DNA of 64,000 bases from NCBI GenBank assembly GCA_030345135.1, contig CP128386.1:5360209-5424208 (forward strand), in the 5' to 3' direction. Shown in pieces: positions 47,898 to 57,355 of this stretch. The translations under genes and the position numbers were made by a program. The notes below the pieces were generated by a model. It did no database searches. It was not told the DNA's origin and worked only from the letters and a program-made list of their open reading frames with translations. The DNA comes from Chitinophagaceae bacterium DXS. Its GTDB lineage: Bacteria > Bacteroidota > Bacteroidia > Chitinophagales > Chitinophagaceae. Position 1 is the first letter of the stretch; each line of letters starts with the position of its first letter.

Positions 47898-48650
47898 ATG
47901 ATCTATAATGTTTTAAATGGAGACGCTCTTGCTTATAGTTTCCCGGACACGAAAATCGAAGGGGATGTAATAGTTGTCAGAGAAGCGCTTATCGATGGAG
48001 ACTTATCAGGAGATAATCTGCGTGACTTTTGGCAATCAAGGGCTAAATATCACGGCGCTACAGAAGAACAATACCATAATGATGTTGTAAAGGAATTTGA
48101 AAAAATAATTAATGCACCGGCCAATTCCGAATTCAACCTTTGGTTTGAGTTTGATCTGTTCTGCCAGGTTAATATGTGGTTTGTTATTTCAATTATTAAT
48201 AATTTGCCGGTAAACAAAAGGGTTTATGCTGTTTATACTTCTTACTTAGACCGGACAAGCAAAATGTTTTGGAATGGCTTTGGTCCGGCAAATTCAAGCG
48301 AACTTGCTGCCTGTTTTGCTGACAAAATTCTTTTAACCGATGTTGACCTGCAATTAGGGCAAGACTTATGGACGGCTTATAAAAGCAGCAACCTTGAGGA
48401 ACTAGCCCGCTTTGCAACAAATCAATCTTCTGCTTTCCCTTATCTGCAAGATGTAGTAAAAGCAGATACTGACCGTTTTCCAAAAGATGGTACAAAAGGA
48501 AGACCCGAAAGAGTCCTGGAGGACATAACCAGAAATATTTCTATCGACTTTAATAAAGTATGTATAGAATTTTGGAGCAGAGAAAGCATTTATGGATTTG
48601 GTGACACTCAGGTAAAAGACCTTTATGATAAAGTAATGTACGGCCACTAA
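47898..48650 (+). CDS. DUF1835 domain protein
   Basis: This 250-residue protein begins with the DUF1835 pattern YNVLNGDALAYSFPD and VIVVREALIDGD, with LWFEFDLFCQVNMWFVISII further on. It is soluble and without a signal. The function of the family is unknown. It starts 33 bases after the DHFR-like gene, so co-transcription is possible. Confidence 0.85.
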   Translation: MIYNVLNGDALAYSFPDTKIEGDVIVVREALIDGDLSGDNLRDFWQSRAKYHGATEEQYHNDVVKEFEKIINAPANSEFNLWFEFDLFCQVNMWFVISIINNLPVNKRVYAVYTSYLDRTSKMFWNGFGPANSSELAACFADKILLTDVDLQLGQDLWTAYKSSNLEELARFATNQSSAFPYLQDVVKADTDRFPKDGTKGRPERVLEDITRNISIDFNKVCIEFWSRESIYGFGDTQVKDLYDKVMYGH

Positions 48651-48927
48651 CATGTGGTTTTGAAAAAAACTGGCGTGACGGAACGCAGCATTAGTTTTGG
48701 TTCTCAACTGGATTTTAAATTTGGCGGCATCAATAACAATGAACTTTAAATCATTATTGTCCGACTAAAATTTCAACGACAGAGTGGCGATTCCTATTAA
48801 TCAATGGTTAGGGATGAACTTCAGTCAAACAAATCCCGAAGCCCGCCTGACCGGACGGGCAGGGGATGAAATTATTATAGAATGGAATACACATCTGTAT
48901 TTGAACCCCGACGGGGTAATATTTTAG

Positions 48928-49160
48928 CTAGACCTTAAAAAGCCAATATTGAGAGTTGTTCACGACACCGATGGACATTGGCAATTCTAACTGGCGACCA
49001 AATGCAAGATGATATCAGGATTGTTGCGTTGGAACAAATGGTAACCAGGGACAGAACGCTTAACGACGCTTTTGATTTGGATTATGGTTATTCAATGGAC
49101 AGAGACTTTATTGGTGGAAAATGGATTAGGACAAAATTGGACGTTGAAGAAAACGAATAG
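48928..49160 (+). pseudogene. frameshifted C-terminal remnant of an unnamed protein family
   Basis: Frame 1 reads KKPILRVVHDTDGHWQF and then hits a stop at 48988-48990. The neighbouring frame continues from the same place as LTGDQMQDDIRIVALEQM… SMDRDFIGGKWIRTKL to a stop at 49160. Read together they make one continuous, strongly coding C-terminal domain, so a single frameshift near 48985 has split it; the 5' part of the gene is absent. The stretch 48651-48927 before it shows no gene. Confidence 0.5.
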
Positions 49161-49329
49161 AACAATTGCCACTAATCCGTTGGCCGACATAGTAGCAGGC
49201 ACCTCTCCCATTTTCGCCGAATTACCCGATTGACACTTGACGCAATCAACCTCTTTTTTGACGCGGTTATACCTGTTTATTTTATAGTTAAGTGCTACGT
49301 TTGAGGCACTCAAATCAATCATATTAATT

Positions 49330-49770
49330 ATGGCATTCATCAATCCTCACGTTAACTTCAATGGAAATGCTGAAGAAGCATTTACCTTTTACCAATCAGT
49401 ATTTGGCGGTGCGTTTGCAAAGGTTGTTCGTTTCAAAGACATTGCAAGCGCTGAGTTTCCGGTAGCGGAAAAGGAAGAAAACAAGATCATGCATATTGCT
49501 TTACCAATCGGAAAAAATAATTTCTTGATGGGAAATGATGTTCCTGAAGTTTTGGGTAGAACAAACGAAAACGAGAACAGAAGTAAAATTGTCGTTATTG
49601 CAGAAAGCAAAGAAGAAGCAGACAAAGTTTATAATGGACTTTCGGTTGGAGGACAAATAGAAGGGCCTATCGGTGACAGCCCCTGGGGCTCCTATTTTGG
49701 GTGTTTCAGAGACAAATATGGTATTGAATGGATCGTGGAATTTGACCCAAATAATACAACGGATAAATAG
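49330..49770 (+). CDS. VOC-family (PhnB/glyoxalase-like) protein
   Basis: The 146-residue protein matches the PhnB-like VOC group: INPHVNFNGNAEEAFTFYQSVFGG at the start, IMHIALPIGKNNFLMGND, and the end GSYFGCFRDKYGIEWIVEF. These small proteins have paired beta-alpha-beta units; many have no known activity. It stands alone between a gene remnant and a repeat block. Confidence 0.92.
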   Translation: MAFINPHVNFNGNAEEAFTFYQSVFGGAFAKVVRFKDIASAEFPVAEKEENKIMHIALPIGKNNFLMGNDVPEVLGRTNENENRSKIVVIAESKEEADKVYNGLSVGGQIEGPIGDSPWGSYFGCFRDKYGIEWIVEFDPNNTTDK

Positions 49771-50572
49771 GGACGAAAACACCGAACGCCTAATAAGGGG
49801 ATTTCAATTACGATTGTATTTTTTGTCGCTAAATCTTCGATATTAAACCTCATTAATGAAACTTCTTCGCGAAGTCTCTGGCAAAGTCCCGGTGCGCATA
49901 CCTGGGGCTTTGCATTTAGGAGAGTAAATACATTCGGTCGGCGTCTAATCTCAAAGCTTAAAGCAGACCGAAGCGAAGTTTTTTAAACCATATAAGTAAG
50001 GTGTCGGGCGCCAACGTTTCTTTGTAAACAGTTGATAAAGCTTAAAGCCCAAAGCCTAAAGCTGACCGAAGCGAAGTTTTTTAAACCATATAAGACATAT
50101 AAGAGCAAATAAGAGCTTTGGCTCAGGATAATAATAATACTTAAACGATAATACATTTACTTAGCCAGCTCGAACCTTCACCATTGACCATTCACTATTC
50201 ACTAGTTATATAGAAGTCATATAAGGGCGTGTAAGACCTTACCACCCCAGGTTAATGCTGACTAGGGTAGTTTATCCCTACTCAGCCAGTTTGTGCCCTT
50301 CACCATTGACTATTGACTATTCACCAGTTGTATAGAAGGACATTTAAGAGATGCTTCGCATGGGAACCATGATGTCACTTCAATCACAAAACGATTATCA
50401 TCTCAGGCTCTGGCAGGCTCTGGCGCGTGTGTTCCGAAGGATCACACGTGTCTATTAATTTCAAGCCGATTGTATCGGCGATTGTTTGACAGCATATCAT
50501 TAAAAAGCAAGGACTTCAGTTACCAGGGTATTTTTACAAAACAAATTTTGTCTTCACCGGTCCCGATTCGGC
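49771..50572. repeat. repeat block 2: family B units and a truncated family A copy
   Basis: Family B pieces occur at 49970-50000 and 50060-50215 (CCGAAGCGAAGTTTTTTAAA, ACTTAAACGATAATACATTT, CACCATTGACCATTCACTAT) and at 50280-50365. The AAAGCTTAAAGCCCAAAGC tract is the reverse complement of that at 9797. A truncated family A copy runs from about 50419 to 50567, cut after CCCGATT where the next copy begins. No gene is supported. Confidence 0.85.
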
Positions 50573-50781
50573 TCTGGCGCCTGTGTTCCGAAGGATCACA
50601 CGTGTCTATTAATTTCAAGCCGATTGTATCGGCGATTGTTTGACAGCATACATTAAAAAGCAAGGACTTCAGTTACCAGGATATTCCTTTACAAAACAAA
50701 TTTTGTCTTCACCGGTCCCGATGCAATCGGGAGTGATTTTGATAGACACAAGCGACCGGAGGAGTCGAACACTCGCGCCAG
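50573..50781. mobile_element. complete family A palindromic element, copy 2
   Basis: It runs from TCTGGCGCCTGTGTTCC to TCGAACACTCGCGCCAGA and keeps both terminal hairpins and the two interior hairpins. It differs from copy 1 by scattered substitutions (GCGCCT for GCGCGT; GGAGGAGTCG for GGCGGAGCCG, partly compensatory). It abuts the truncated copy before it. Confidence 0.75.
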
Positions 50782-51042
50782 AAGCGAGACCTCGCGACAA
50801 AGCGGCCACCGAACACTTTGCGAGAAACAGAGATTTTAATTGTAAAACAGTGAAATCAACATGCTAATTTATAATGTCTATCTTGAGCGCAGAAAACCCA
50901 TTTATCCCCGAATTGTGCGGGAGTCTGTTTTGATTCAAAGAAATAGTAACGATCTTGTGTCTTTTTAGTGGTTATACCTGGTACGGGTTTGTTGTTCTGT
51001 ATATAATTATTTGCTATTGTTGAATATTAAAAAGTATACATC
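50782..51042. other. leader of the phosphoesterase/peroxidase pair
   Basis: Mostly unique AT-rich sequence after the repeat element. It should contain the promoter; no convincing -7/-33 pair was found. Confidence 0.35.
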
Positions 51043-52389
51043 ATGATGATACGGCGATTCTTTTTTATCCCTCTTGTTATTCTGGGAATCAGCAGTTGTG
51101 GAACCAGCAAAAAGGCACAACACCAGGAAGTTTCATTTGATGATGGCATTCGTAAGATCAATCACGTAGTGGTTGTATATATGGAAAACCACAGTTTCGA
51201 TAATCTATATGGTGAATTCGACGGAGTAAATGGTATTAAAAATGCCGAAAAAGGAAATTTTGTCCAGGTTGACGAGCAAGGGAATCCTTATAAATTTTTG
51301 CCGGAGATCCCCAGGAATAACGCGTTCCCAACCAACCTGCCCAACAAGCTTTTTAACATAGACCAGTATGTTCCGTCGGACAAAAAAACGCCGGATGTTA
51401 CACATCGCTTTTTTCACAACCAGCTACAGATTAACGGGGGAAAGATGGACAAGTTTGCAGCCTATAACGATTCGAAAGGATTGGCCATGGGCTATTACAA
51501 CACTAAAAAGTTACCGCTGTTTCCACTTGCCCAAAAATATACGTTGTGTGACAACTTCTTCCAGAGTGTTTTCGGTGGCTCCTATTTTAACCATGTTTAT
51601 TTAATTTCTGCAGCGGTGCCGGTTTGGCCGGATGCTCCAGCTTCAATGATTGCGAAAGTGGATAATAACGGAAAGATGATCACTGATGGTGTCGTTACTC
51701 CTGACGGCTATGCTGTCAATCATGTGTATTCCCGCAATAAACCTTATCCAGCGAAATCAGATACTTCTAAATTGCTGCCCTCGCAAACGATGCCGACTAT
51801 CGGCGACAGGCTGAGTGAAAAAAATATATCCTGGGCATGGTATTCAGAAGGTTGGGATGATGCAGTAGCTGAAAGGGAAAATAATTTTGCCTATAACCAT
51901 GAGCCGTTTTTGTATTTTACGCAGTACAAAGAAGGAACGCCCGGCAGGGAACACCTGAAAGACCAAAATGATTTTTTAAAAGCAGCAAAAGATGGAACGC
52001 TGCCCAGTGTGTCCTTCGTGAAGCCGGGTGGAGGCAATGACGAGCATCCCGGTGGGTCTGATGTATATTCTTCTGAGCAACTTGCCGTTAAATTGATCAA
52101 TGCAGTATTAGAGGGTCCAAATGCAAAAGATGCATTGGTTATTCTTACCTATGATGAGTTCGGTGGCTTTTTTGATCATGTAAACCCTCCTGTTATTGAC
52201 AGATGGGGACCGGGCAGCCGTATTCCTGCAATTGTTATAGGGCCGTTTGCAAAAACAGGGCATGTAGATCATACCCAATATGAAACAGTCAGCATTCTGT
52301 CTTTTATAGAACACAGATGGGGAATAAAGCCGTTGGCTGAGAGGGACAAAAACGCGAACCCTTTCCGGAACGCTCTGATTTTTAAATAA
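51043..52389 (+). CDS. phosphoesterase/phospholipase C-type lipoprotein (AcpA family)
   Basis: The 448-residue protein has a lipobox (ILGISSC, Cys19) and the phosphoesterase family pattern starting INHVVVVYMENHSFDNLYGEFDG. Other family stretches are NFFQSVFGGSYFNHVYLISA, PTIGDRLSEKNISWAWYSEGW, SFVKPGGGNDEHPGGSDV and LVILTYDEFGGFFDHVNPP, which hold the metal-binding Asn, Glu, Asp and His residues. Members cleave phosphate esters or phospholipid head groups outside the cytoplasm. It is followed after 25 bases by a di-haem peroxidase gene, probably one operon. Confidence 0.9.
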   Translation: MMIRRFFFIPLVILGISSCGTSKKAQHQEVSFDDGIRKINHVVVVYMENHSFDNLYGEFDGVNGIKNAEKGNFVQVDEQGNPYKFLPEIPRNNAFPTNLPNKLFNIDQYVPSDKKTPDVTHRFFHNQLQINGGKMDKFAAYNDSKGLAMGYYNTKKLPLFPLAQKYTLCDNFFQSVFGGSYFNHVYLISAAVPVWPDAPASMIAKVDNNGKMITDGVVTPDGYAVNHVYSRNKPYPAKSDTSKLLPSQTMPTIGDRLSEKNISWAWYSEGWDDAVAERENNFAYNHEPFLYFTQYKEGTPGREHLKDQNDFLKAAKDGTLPSVSFVKPGGGNDEHPGGSDVYSSEQLAVKLINAVLEGPNAKDALVILTYDEFGGFFDHVNPPVIDRWGPGSRIPAIVIGPFAKTGHVDHTQYETVSILSFIEHRWGIKPLAERDKNANPFRNALIFK

Positions 52390-52414
52390 CAGAATTGATT
52401 TGGGGGAATGTGTT

Positions 52415-54256
52415 ATGTATAAGAAGACGGGAGCGATAGCTATTTTATTGATGGGGCTATTGATCGCAAGCTTTACCCCTTTTGACACGAATCATTCTGC
52501 GCTAATAAAATCCAGTGCGCGTGAACAAAAAATTCAGAAAAAGATACTCAGACAAATCGTATCCTTTCGTGATTATGTAAAAGACAGCTTTTATTTAGCG
52601 ATTAGCAAAACGAATGCAGATACACAAAATATTCGTAGAACTTTCCTCAAATCAAGGTTGCTGTTCAAAGAATTTGAATGGGCAGCAGCCTATTTTGCTG
52701 CCGACCTGACCGAAAGATTGAATGGGCCTCCTGTTCAGGAAATTGAAAATGCAGATCTGCTGGATCCTACTTTGGCCCGGGGAGTCAACCCAATAGGTCT
52801 GCAGGTAATAGAGCCATTCATTTACCCGGCGTATGACACTGCCGGTAAAACGGCACTGCTTGGCGAAGTCGACCATTTAATAACAAATACAGCATACATG
52901 GTTGCTTATTTTAACGATCATCCACTTGCTGACTGGCGCATCCTGGATGCGGCCAAACTAGAGGTTTTCAGGATTATTGCTTTGGGTGTTACCGGGTTCG
53001 ACAATGCACTTTCCCTGAACAGTATGGAAGAATCGGCCGCATCTTTAACAAGCCTGCGCGAGATACTCCCTGATTATATCAACAAAAAACAGGAAACGTC
53101 TTTATTACAGACACTTGATGCGGCCATCGAATATCTGCACAATCACCCCGATTTTGACAGTTTTGACAGAGCTGCTTTTATCACCCGTTTCGCAAATAAG
53201 ATCAGTGCTGATATAGCGCAATTGGAAACAAACTTACCGGGTCCGGCAATTATGTACAACCGGATGCTGCGGCAGGATACAAAAACACTGTTCGATTCGG
53301 GTGCATTTAATGTTGATGCATTTTCTCCGGGACCTGCATTTCATAACACTGATGCTAAAGTGGTGTTGGGAGAAAAACTTTTTTATGATGTTTCGCTATC
53401 CGGCACCGGCACAAGGAGCTGTGCTTCCTGTCACCAGCCTGATAGAGCATTTACCGATGGGCTGGCTAAAAATACGGACATTCATGATTCTCTGAAGCTA
53501 TTAAAAAGAAATGTACCAACCTTACTTAACGCGGCGCTACAATCCAATTATTTCTATGATATGCGGGCGCTCACGCTGGAAGACCAGGTGACAGATGTGA
53601 TCGATAATAAAGTGGAGATGGATGGCTCCATGGATGCCATCGTAAAATATGTTTCCGCAGATAATTCATACAGGTTGTTATTTGCAAAGGCTTTTCCGGC
53701 GAAGGCGGGAAATGGCATCAGCCCGGATGAAGTTACGAACGCCCTTGCCTCCTATGTTCGCAGCCTTACGAAGCTCAACAGCCGGTTTGATATGTATATG
53801 CAGGGTAATGAACAAGCATTGTCAAGCCAGGAATTGAAAGGCTTAAATTTATTTGTGGGCAAAGCAAAATGTGGCACTTGTCACTTTGTTCCGCTGTTCA
53901 ACGGCATCACGCCGCCAAAATATGTTACCAGCGAAACGGAAATAATAGGTGTGCCACTATCGGTGACAGATTCCGTATTGGACCGCGACCAGGGCTATTA
54001 CGATGTGATTGGAGTTGAATCCTATAAATATGCTTTTAAGATTCCCACTGTTCGCAATATTGATAAAACAGCTCCTTATATGCACAATGGCGCGTACCAA
54101 ACCTTAGAAGAGGTAATGGAATTTTACAATAACGGAGGCGCTGCAGGTTTAGGAATCAATCTTCCTAATCAAACGCTTTTTAAAGGAAAGCTTAACCTGA
54201 CTGAAATGGAAAAGGAGGATATTATTGCTTTTATGAAGAGTTTGGAAAGTAAGTAG
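52415..54256 (+). CDS. di-haem cytochrome c peroxidase (MauG/CcpA-like) with N-terminal extension
   Basis: From ATG 52415 the protein has 613 residues (a TTG at 52400 is less likely). It has an export signal or anchor (about 5-22), an N-terminal helical domain of about 260 residues, and a C-terminal peroxidase part with two haem c motifs, CASCH (about residue 336) and CGTCH (about 486), plus IPTVRNIDKTAPYMHNG, the usual loop of bacterial di-haem peroxidases. It reduces hydrogen peroxide or oxidises a partner in the periplasm. The N-terminal domain is common in Bacteroidota homologues; its role is unknown. Confidence 0.9.
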   Translation: MYKKTGAIAILLMGLLIASFTPFDTNHSALIKSSAREQKIQKKILRQIVSFRDYVKDSFYLAISKTNADTQNIRRTFLKSRLLFKEFEWAAAYFAADLTERLNGPPVQEIENADLLDPTLARGVNPIGLQVIEPFIYPAYDTAGKTALLGEVDHLITNTAYMVAYFNDHPLADWRILDAAKLEVFRIIALGVTGFDNALSLNSMEESAASLTSLREILPDYINKKQETSLLQTLDAAIEYLHNHPDFDSFDRAAFITRFANKISADIAQLETNLPGPAIMYNRMLRQDTKTLFDSGAFNVDAFSPGPAFHNTDAKVVLGEKLFYDVSLSGTGTRSCASCHQPDRAFTDGLAKNTDIHDSLKLLKRNVPTLLNAALQSNYFYDMRALTLEDQVTDVIDNKVEMDGSMDAIVKYVSADNSYRLLFAKAFPAKAGNGISPDEVTNALASYVRSLTKLNSRFDMYMQGNEQALSSQELKGLNLFVGKAKCGTCHFVPLFNGITPPKYVTSETEIIGVPLSVTDSVLDRDQGYYDVIGVESYKYAFKIPTVRNIDKTAPYMHNGAYQTLEEVMEFYNNGGAAGLGINLPNQTLFKGKLNLTEMEKEDIIAFMKSLESK

Positions 54257-54261
54257 CACCT

Positions 54262-54352
54262 GAGTGCATAATGTGGGTGTAAAACCTTACATAAGAAAAT
54301 CTAAACAAGCCAATCATCCAAATTATTGAAACAAAGCGGCAGAAGTTCAGGC
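54262..54352. repeat. 100-bp leader repeat (family C), copy 2
   Basis: This segment, six bases after the peroxidase stop, repeats 44411-44511 almost base for base (ACATAAGAAAATCTAAACAAG, CCAATCATCCAAATTATTGA), and is also followed at once by a family A left end. Confidence 0.8.
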
Positions 54353-54982
54353 CCTGGCGCGTGTGTTCCGAAGGATCACGCGTGTCTACTAATTTCAAGC
54401 CGATTCCATCGGCGATAGTGAAACAAAAGCTAATTACCAGGACTGACCGAAGCGAAGTTTTTTAAACCATATAAGGCATATAAGAGCAAATAAGCGCTTT
54501 TGCCCAGGATAATAATAACACTTAAACGACAATATATTTACTTAACCAGCCCGGACCTTCACCATTGACCATTCACTAGTCGTATAGAAGGACATTTAAG
54601 AAATGCTTCGCATTGGGATCGCGACGTCACTTCAACCATAAAAATAATCATCATGTGAACCGACGCCCTGGCGCGTGTGTTCCGAAGGATCACACGTGTC
54701 TACTAATTTCAAGCCGATTGCATCGGCGATAGTGAAACAAAAGCTAATTACCAGGACTGACCGAAGCGAGTTTTTTAAACCATATAAGGCATATAAGAGC
54801 AAATAAGCGCTTTTGCCCAGGATAATAATAACACTTAAACGACAATATATTTACTTAACCAGCCCGGACCTTCACCATTGACCATTGACTATTCACTATT
54901 CGTATAGAAGGACATTTAAGAGATGCTTCGCATTGAGAACCACGATGTCACTTCAATTATAAAAATTATTATCATCTCAGGC
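54353..54982. repeat. repeat block 3, left part: two truncated A copies with family B
   Basis: Truncated family A copies start at 54353 and 54667; both stop at the same place after GATAGTGAAACAAAAGCTAA and continue into family B (CTGACCGAAGCGA…). The two units are about 314 bases apart and nearly the same, so the truncated A/B fusion was copied as a unit. This fusion point differs from that in the 370-bp array. Confidence 0.85.
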
Positions 54983-55192
54983 CCTGGCGCGTGTGTTCCA
55001 CAGGATCACACGTGTCTACTAATTTCAAGCCGATTGCATCGGCGATAGTGAGACAACATTCCATTAAAAAGCAATGACTTTAGCTACCGGGTCATTCCAT
55101 TCCTAAACAAATTTTGCCTTCACCTGTCCCGATGCAATCGGGAGTGAATTTTTAGACACGAGTGACCGGCGGAGCCGAACACTCGCGCCAGA
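54983..55192. mobile_element. complete family A palindromic element, copy 3
   Basis: It runs from CCTGGCGCGTGTGTTCC to GAACACTCGCGCCAGA with all four hairpins kept. It is followed by a shortened family B segment (55193-55346). Confidence 0.75.
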
Positions 55193-55346
55193 AGCGCTTA
55201 AACCGGATTGCACTTACTTAGTCAGCTTATCACCTTCACCATTGACCATTGACTATTCACTATTCGTATAGAAGGACATTTAAGGGATGCTTCGCATTGG
55301 GAACCACGATTTCACTTCAATTATAAAAATGATTATCATCTCAGGC

Positions 55347-55556
55347 CCTGGCGCGTGTGTTCCGCAGGATCACGCGTGTCTACTAATTCCAAGCCGATTG
55401 CATCGGCGATAGTGAGACAACATAACATTAAAAAGCAATGACTTTAGTTACCGGGGCATTCCATTCCTAAACAAATTTTGCCTTCACCTGTCCCGATGCA
55501 ATCGGGAGTGATTTAATAGACACGAGTGACCGGCGGAGCCGAACACTCGCGCCAGA
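55347..55556. mobile_element. complete family A palindromic element, copy 4
   Basis: Same length and ends as copy 3, with changes in the hairpin arms such as CACGCGTGTC for CACACGTGTC. It is followed directly by the family B tail CATTTAAGAGATGCTTCGCA. Confidence 0.75.
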
Positions 55557-55629
55557 AGCCCATTTAAGAGATGCTTCGCATTGGGAACCACGATTCACTT
55601 CAATTATAAAAATGATTATCATCTCAGGC

Positions 55630-55839
55630 CCCGGCGCGTGTGTTCCACAGGATCACGCGTGTCTACTAATTTCAAGCCGATTGCATCGGCGATAGTGAGA
55701 CAACATTCCATTAAAAAGCAATGACTTTAGTTACCGGGGCATTCCATTCCTAAACAAATTTTGTCTTCACCTGTCCCGATGCAATCGGGAGCGAATTAAC
55801 AGACACAAGTGACCGGCGGAGCCGAACACTCGCGCCAGA
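55630..55839. mobile_element. complete family A palindromic element, copy 5
   Basis: Left end CCCGGCGCGTGTGTTCCACA, right end ACACTCGCGCCAGA. The family B tail that follows (55840-55922) is the same as that after copy 4, so a unit of element plus tail has been repeated at a period of about 290 bases. Confidence 0.75.
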
Positions 55840-55922
55840 AGCTATAGAAGGACATTTAAGAGATGCTTCGCATTGAGAACCACGATGTCACTTCAATTAT
55901 AAAAATGATTATCATCTCAGGC

Positions 55923-56132
55923 CCTGGCGCGTGTGTTCCGAAGGATCACGCGTGTCTACTAATTTCAAGCCGATTGCATCGGCGATAGTGAGACAACATA
56001 ACATTAAAAAGCAATGACTTTAGTTACCGGGTCATTCCTTTGCTAAACAAATTTTATCTTCACCTGTCCCGATGCAATCGGGAGCGAATTAACAGACACA
56101 AGTGACCGGCGGAGCCGAACACTCGCGCCAGA
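55923..56132. mobile_element. complete family A palindromic element, copy 6
   Basis: Last element of the block, from CCTGGCGCGTGTGTTCCGAA to ACACTCGCGCCAGA. Unique sequence follows for about 120 bases up to the stop of the small minus-strand gene. Confidence 0.75.
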
Positions 56133-56254
56133 AGCAAGAGCAACGGCGGCAACTGATTGTATAAATTTCACTTTCATCCTTTGACAGCAATACTTTTGCA
56201 GTACCCTATCAGGCTGGTACATCCTTTAGTTTTATATTGATGGAAGTATTAACA

Positions 56255-56533
56255 TTACTTGTTTTGTCTGCTATACACATGATCGCAGATCCATCTGGCA
56301 ATTTTGTTTTTTAAAAATGCATATTCGTCCGGGAAGACTTCAAAAACGAAGCTTTCCTGGCTTGCATTTAGTTCAATTTGAATTATTTTAACCATTTCAA
56401 TCCCAACCCAACCTGTCCATACAATAGGATAGCTAATCTTATGCGACCAGGCTGATTTATCAGGGTTAAGCACTACTGTGCCGGATATCGTGGTCTTCAA
56501 AGTATCTTTGAAGCTTTTTTTCAATTGCCACAT
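56255..56533 (-). CDS. small protein of unknown function
   Basis: The 92-residue protein has no signal or membrane segment; it is rich in aromatic residues (SYPIVWTGWVGIEMVKIIQIEL, FVFEVFPDEYAFLKNKIARW). It begins at an ATG and its composition is typical of a folded protein. I do not recognise the family. It lies between the end of the repeat block and the sigma-factor gene, on the same strand as the latter. Confidence 0.55.
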   Translation of the reverse strand: MWQLKKSFKDTLKTTISGTVVLNPDKSAWSHKISYPIVWTGWVGIEMVKIIQIELNASQESFVFEVFPDEYAFLKNKIARWICDHVYSRQNK

Positions 56534-56707
56534 CTTCGCTAAACTTTGTTCGGTTTAGATTAATAATATTATTTCGTATCAACTATATTACTAAGGATAA
56601 AAGCGCGTTTAGAAACGTACAGGTTGACAATGCGAAATGTTTATGAAGCGAAACTGGCGCAGTCAGAGTCTGGCATGATTGAACTTAGATTTTATTATTC
56701 GCCTCTC

Positions 56708-57166
56708 TTAGCTTCTTTCAATTAAACTTTTCAAAATCCGCCTGGCAAAATATATACGACTCTTTACTATATCTAATGGCTCGCCCAGCAGATCTGCTAT
56801 TTCTGAGTACTTGTTGCCTTCCAGGTATAAAATAAATGGCTGTTTAAAAAAGACCGGCAAAGCGTTTATATGCGAAAAAATATCTTTGGTACAGGTATCC
56901 AATTGATAGCTTTTATTTAATTGTTTTTCTAATTCCCATTCCTTAGTATAGCTATTCATAATTTTCCCTGCCTTCTTTTTGCGCCGGTAAATATTTATGA
57001 ATATGTTTCGCAAAAGTGTAAAAAGCCATAGACGAAGACCGACACGATTTTTATTGTAATCACCATATTTCAAGTCCTCACAAATCGTTTCCTGCTGCAG
57101 ATCGCCTGCATGTTGACCATCTTTGGTAAACTTAAAAGCCGGTGTTCTTGGATTTACTTTTTTCAA
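56708..57166 (-). CDS. ECF-type RNA polymerase sigma factor with TTG start or shortened N-terminus
   Basis: The 152-residue product has a sigma region 2 (TPAFKFTKDGQHAGDLQQETI…, then RLWLFTLLRNIFINIYRRKK) and region 4 (INALPVFFKQPFILYLEGNKYSEIADLLGEPLDIVKSRIYFARRIL). The usual 15 or so residues before region 2 are missing. No ATG is available: the only start is a TTG at 57166, with an in-frame stop 15-18 bases upstream. It may be a naturally short sigma factor or a gene that has lost its start. No anti-sigma gene is adjacent. Confidence 0.75.
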   Translation of the reverse strand: MKKVNPRTPAFKFTKDGQHAGDLQQETICEDLKYGDYNKNRVGLRLWLFTLLRNIFINIYRRKKKAGKIMNSYTKEWELEKQLNKSYQLDTCTKDIFSHINALPVFFKQPFILYLEGNKYSEIADLLGEPLDIVKSRIYFARRILKSLIERS

Positions 57167-57355
57167 CTTATTGTTTATTTCTTATCGAAAATTGCAAACA
57201 CCTATAAAAAAGGCTGGTGCTACATTACGAGAATGAGCCTTCTCCTGAATTGAAAGTTCCTATCCATCTCACAAATTTTTTAACAACACTTTGCGATGAA
57301 GGGAGACTTCGCAGAGACCCTGACGTTTTTTTAAAGGATGCATCTTGTAAATAAA

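Noticed and set aside
50640-50867. 75-codon frame inside the repeat block
   Set aside because: It spans a family A element that is non-coding in its other copies, where stops interrupt the same frame.
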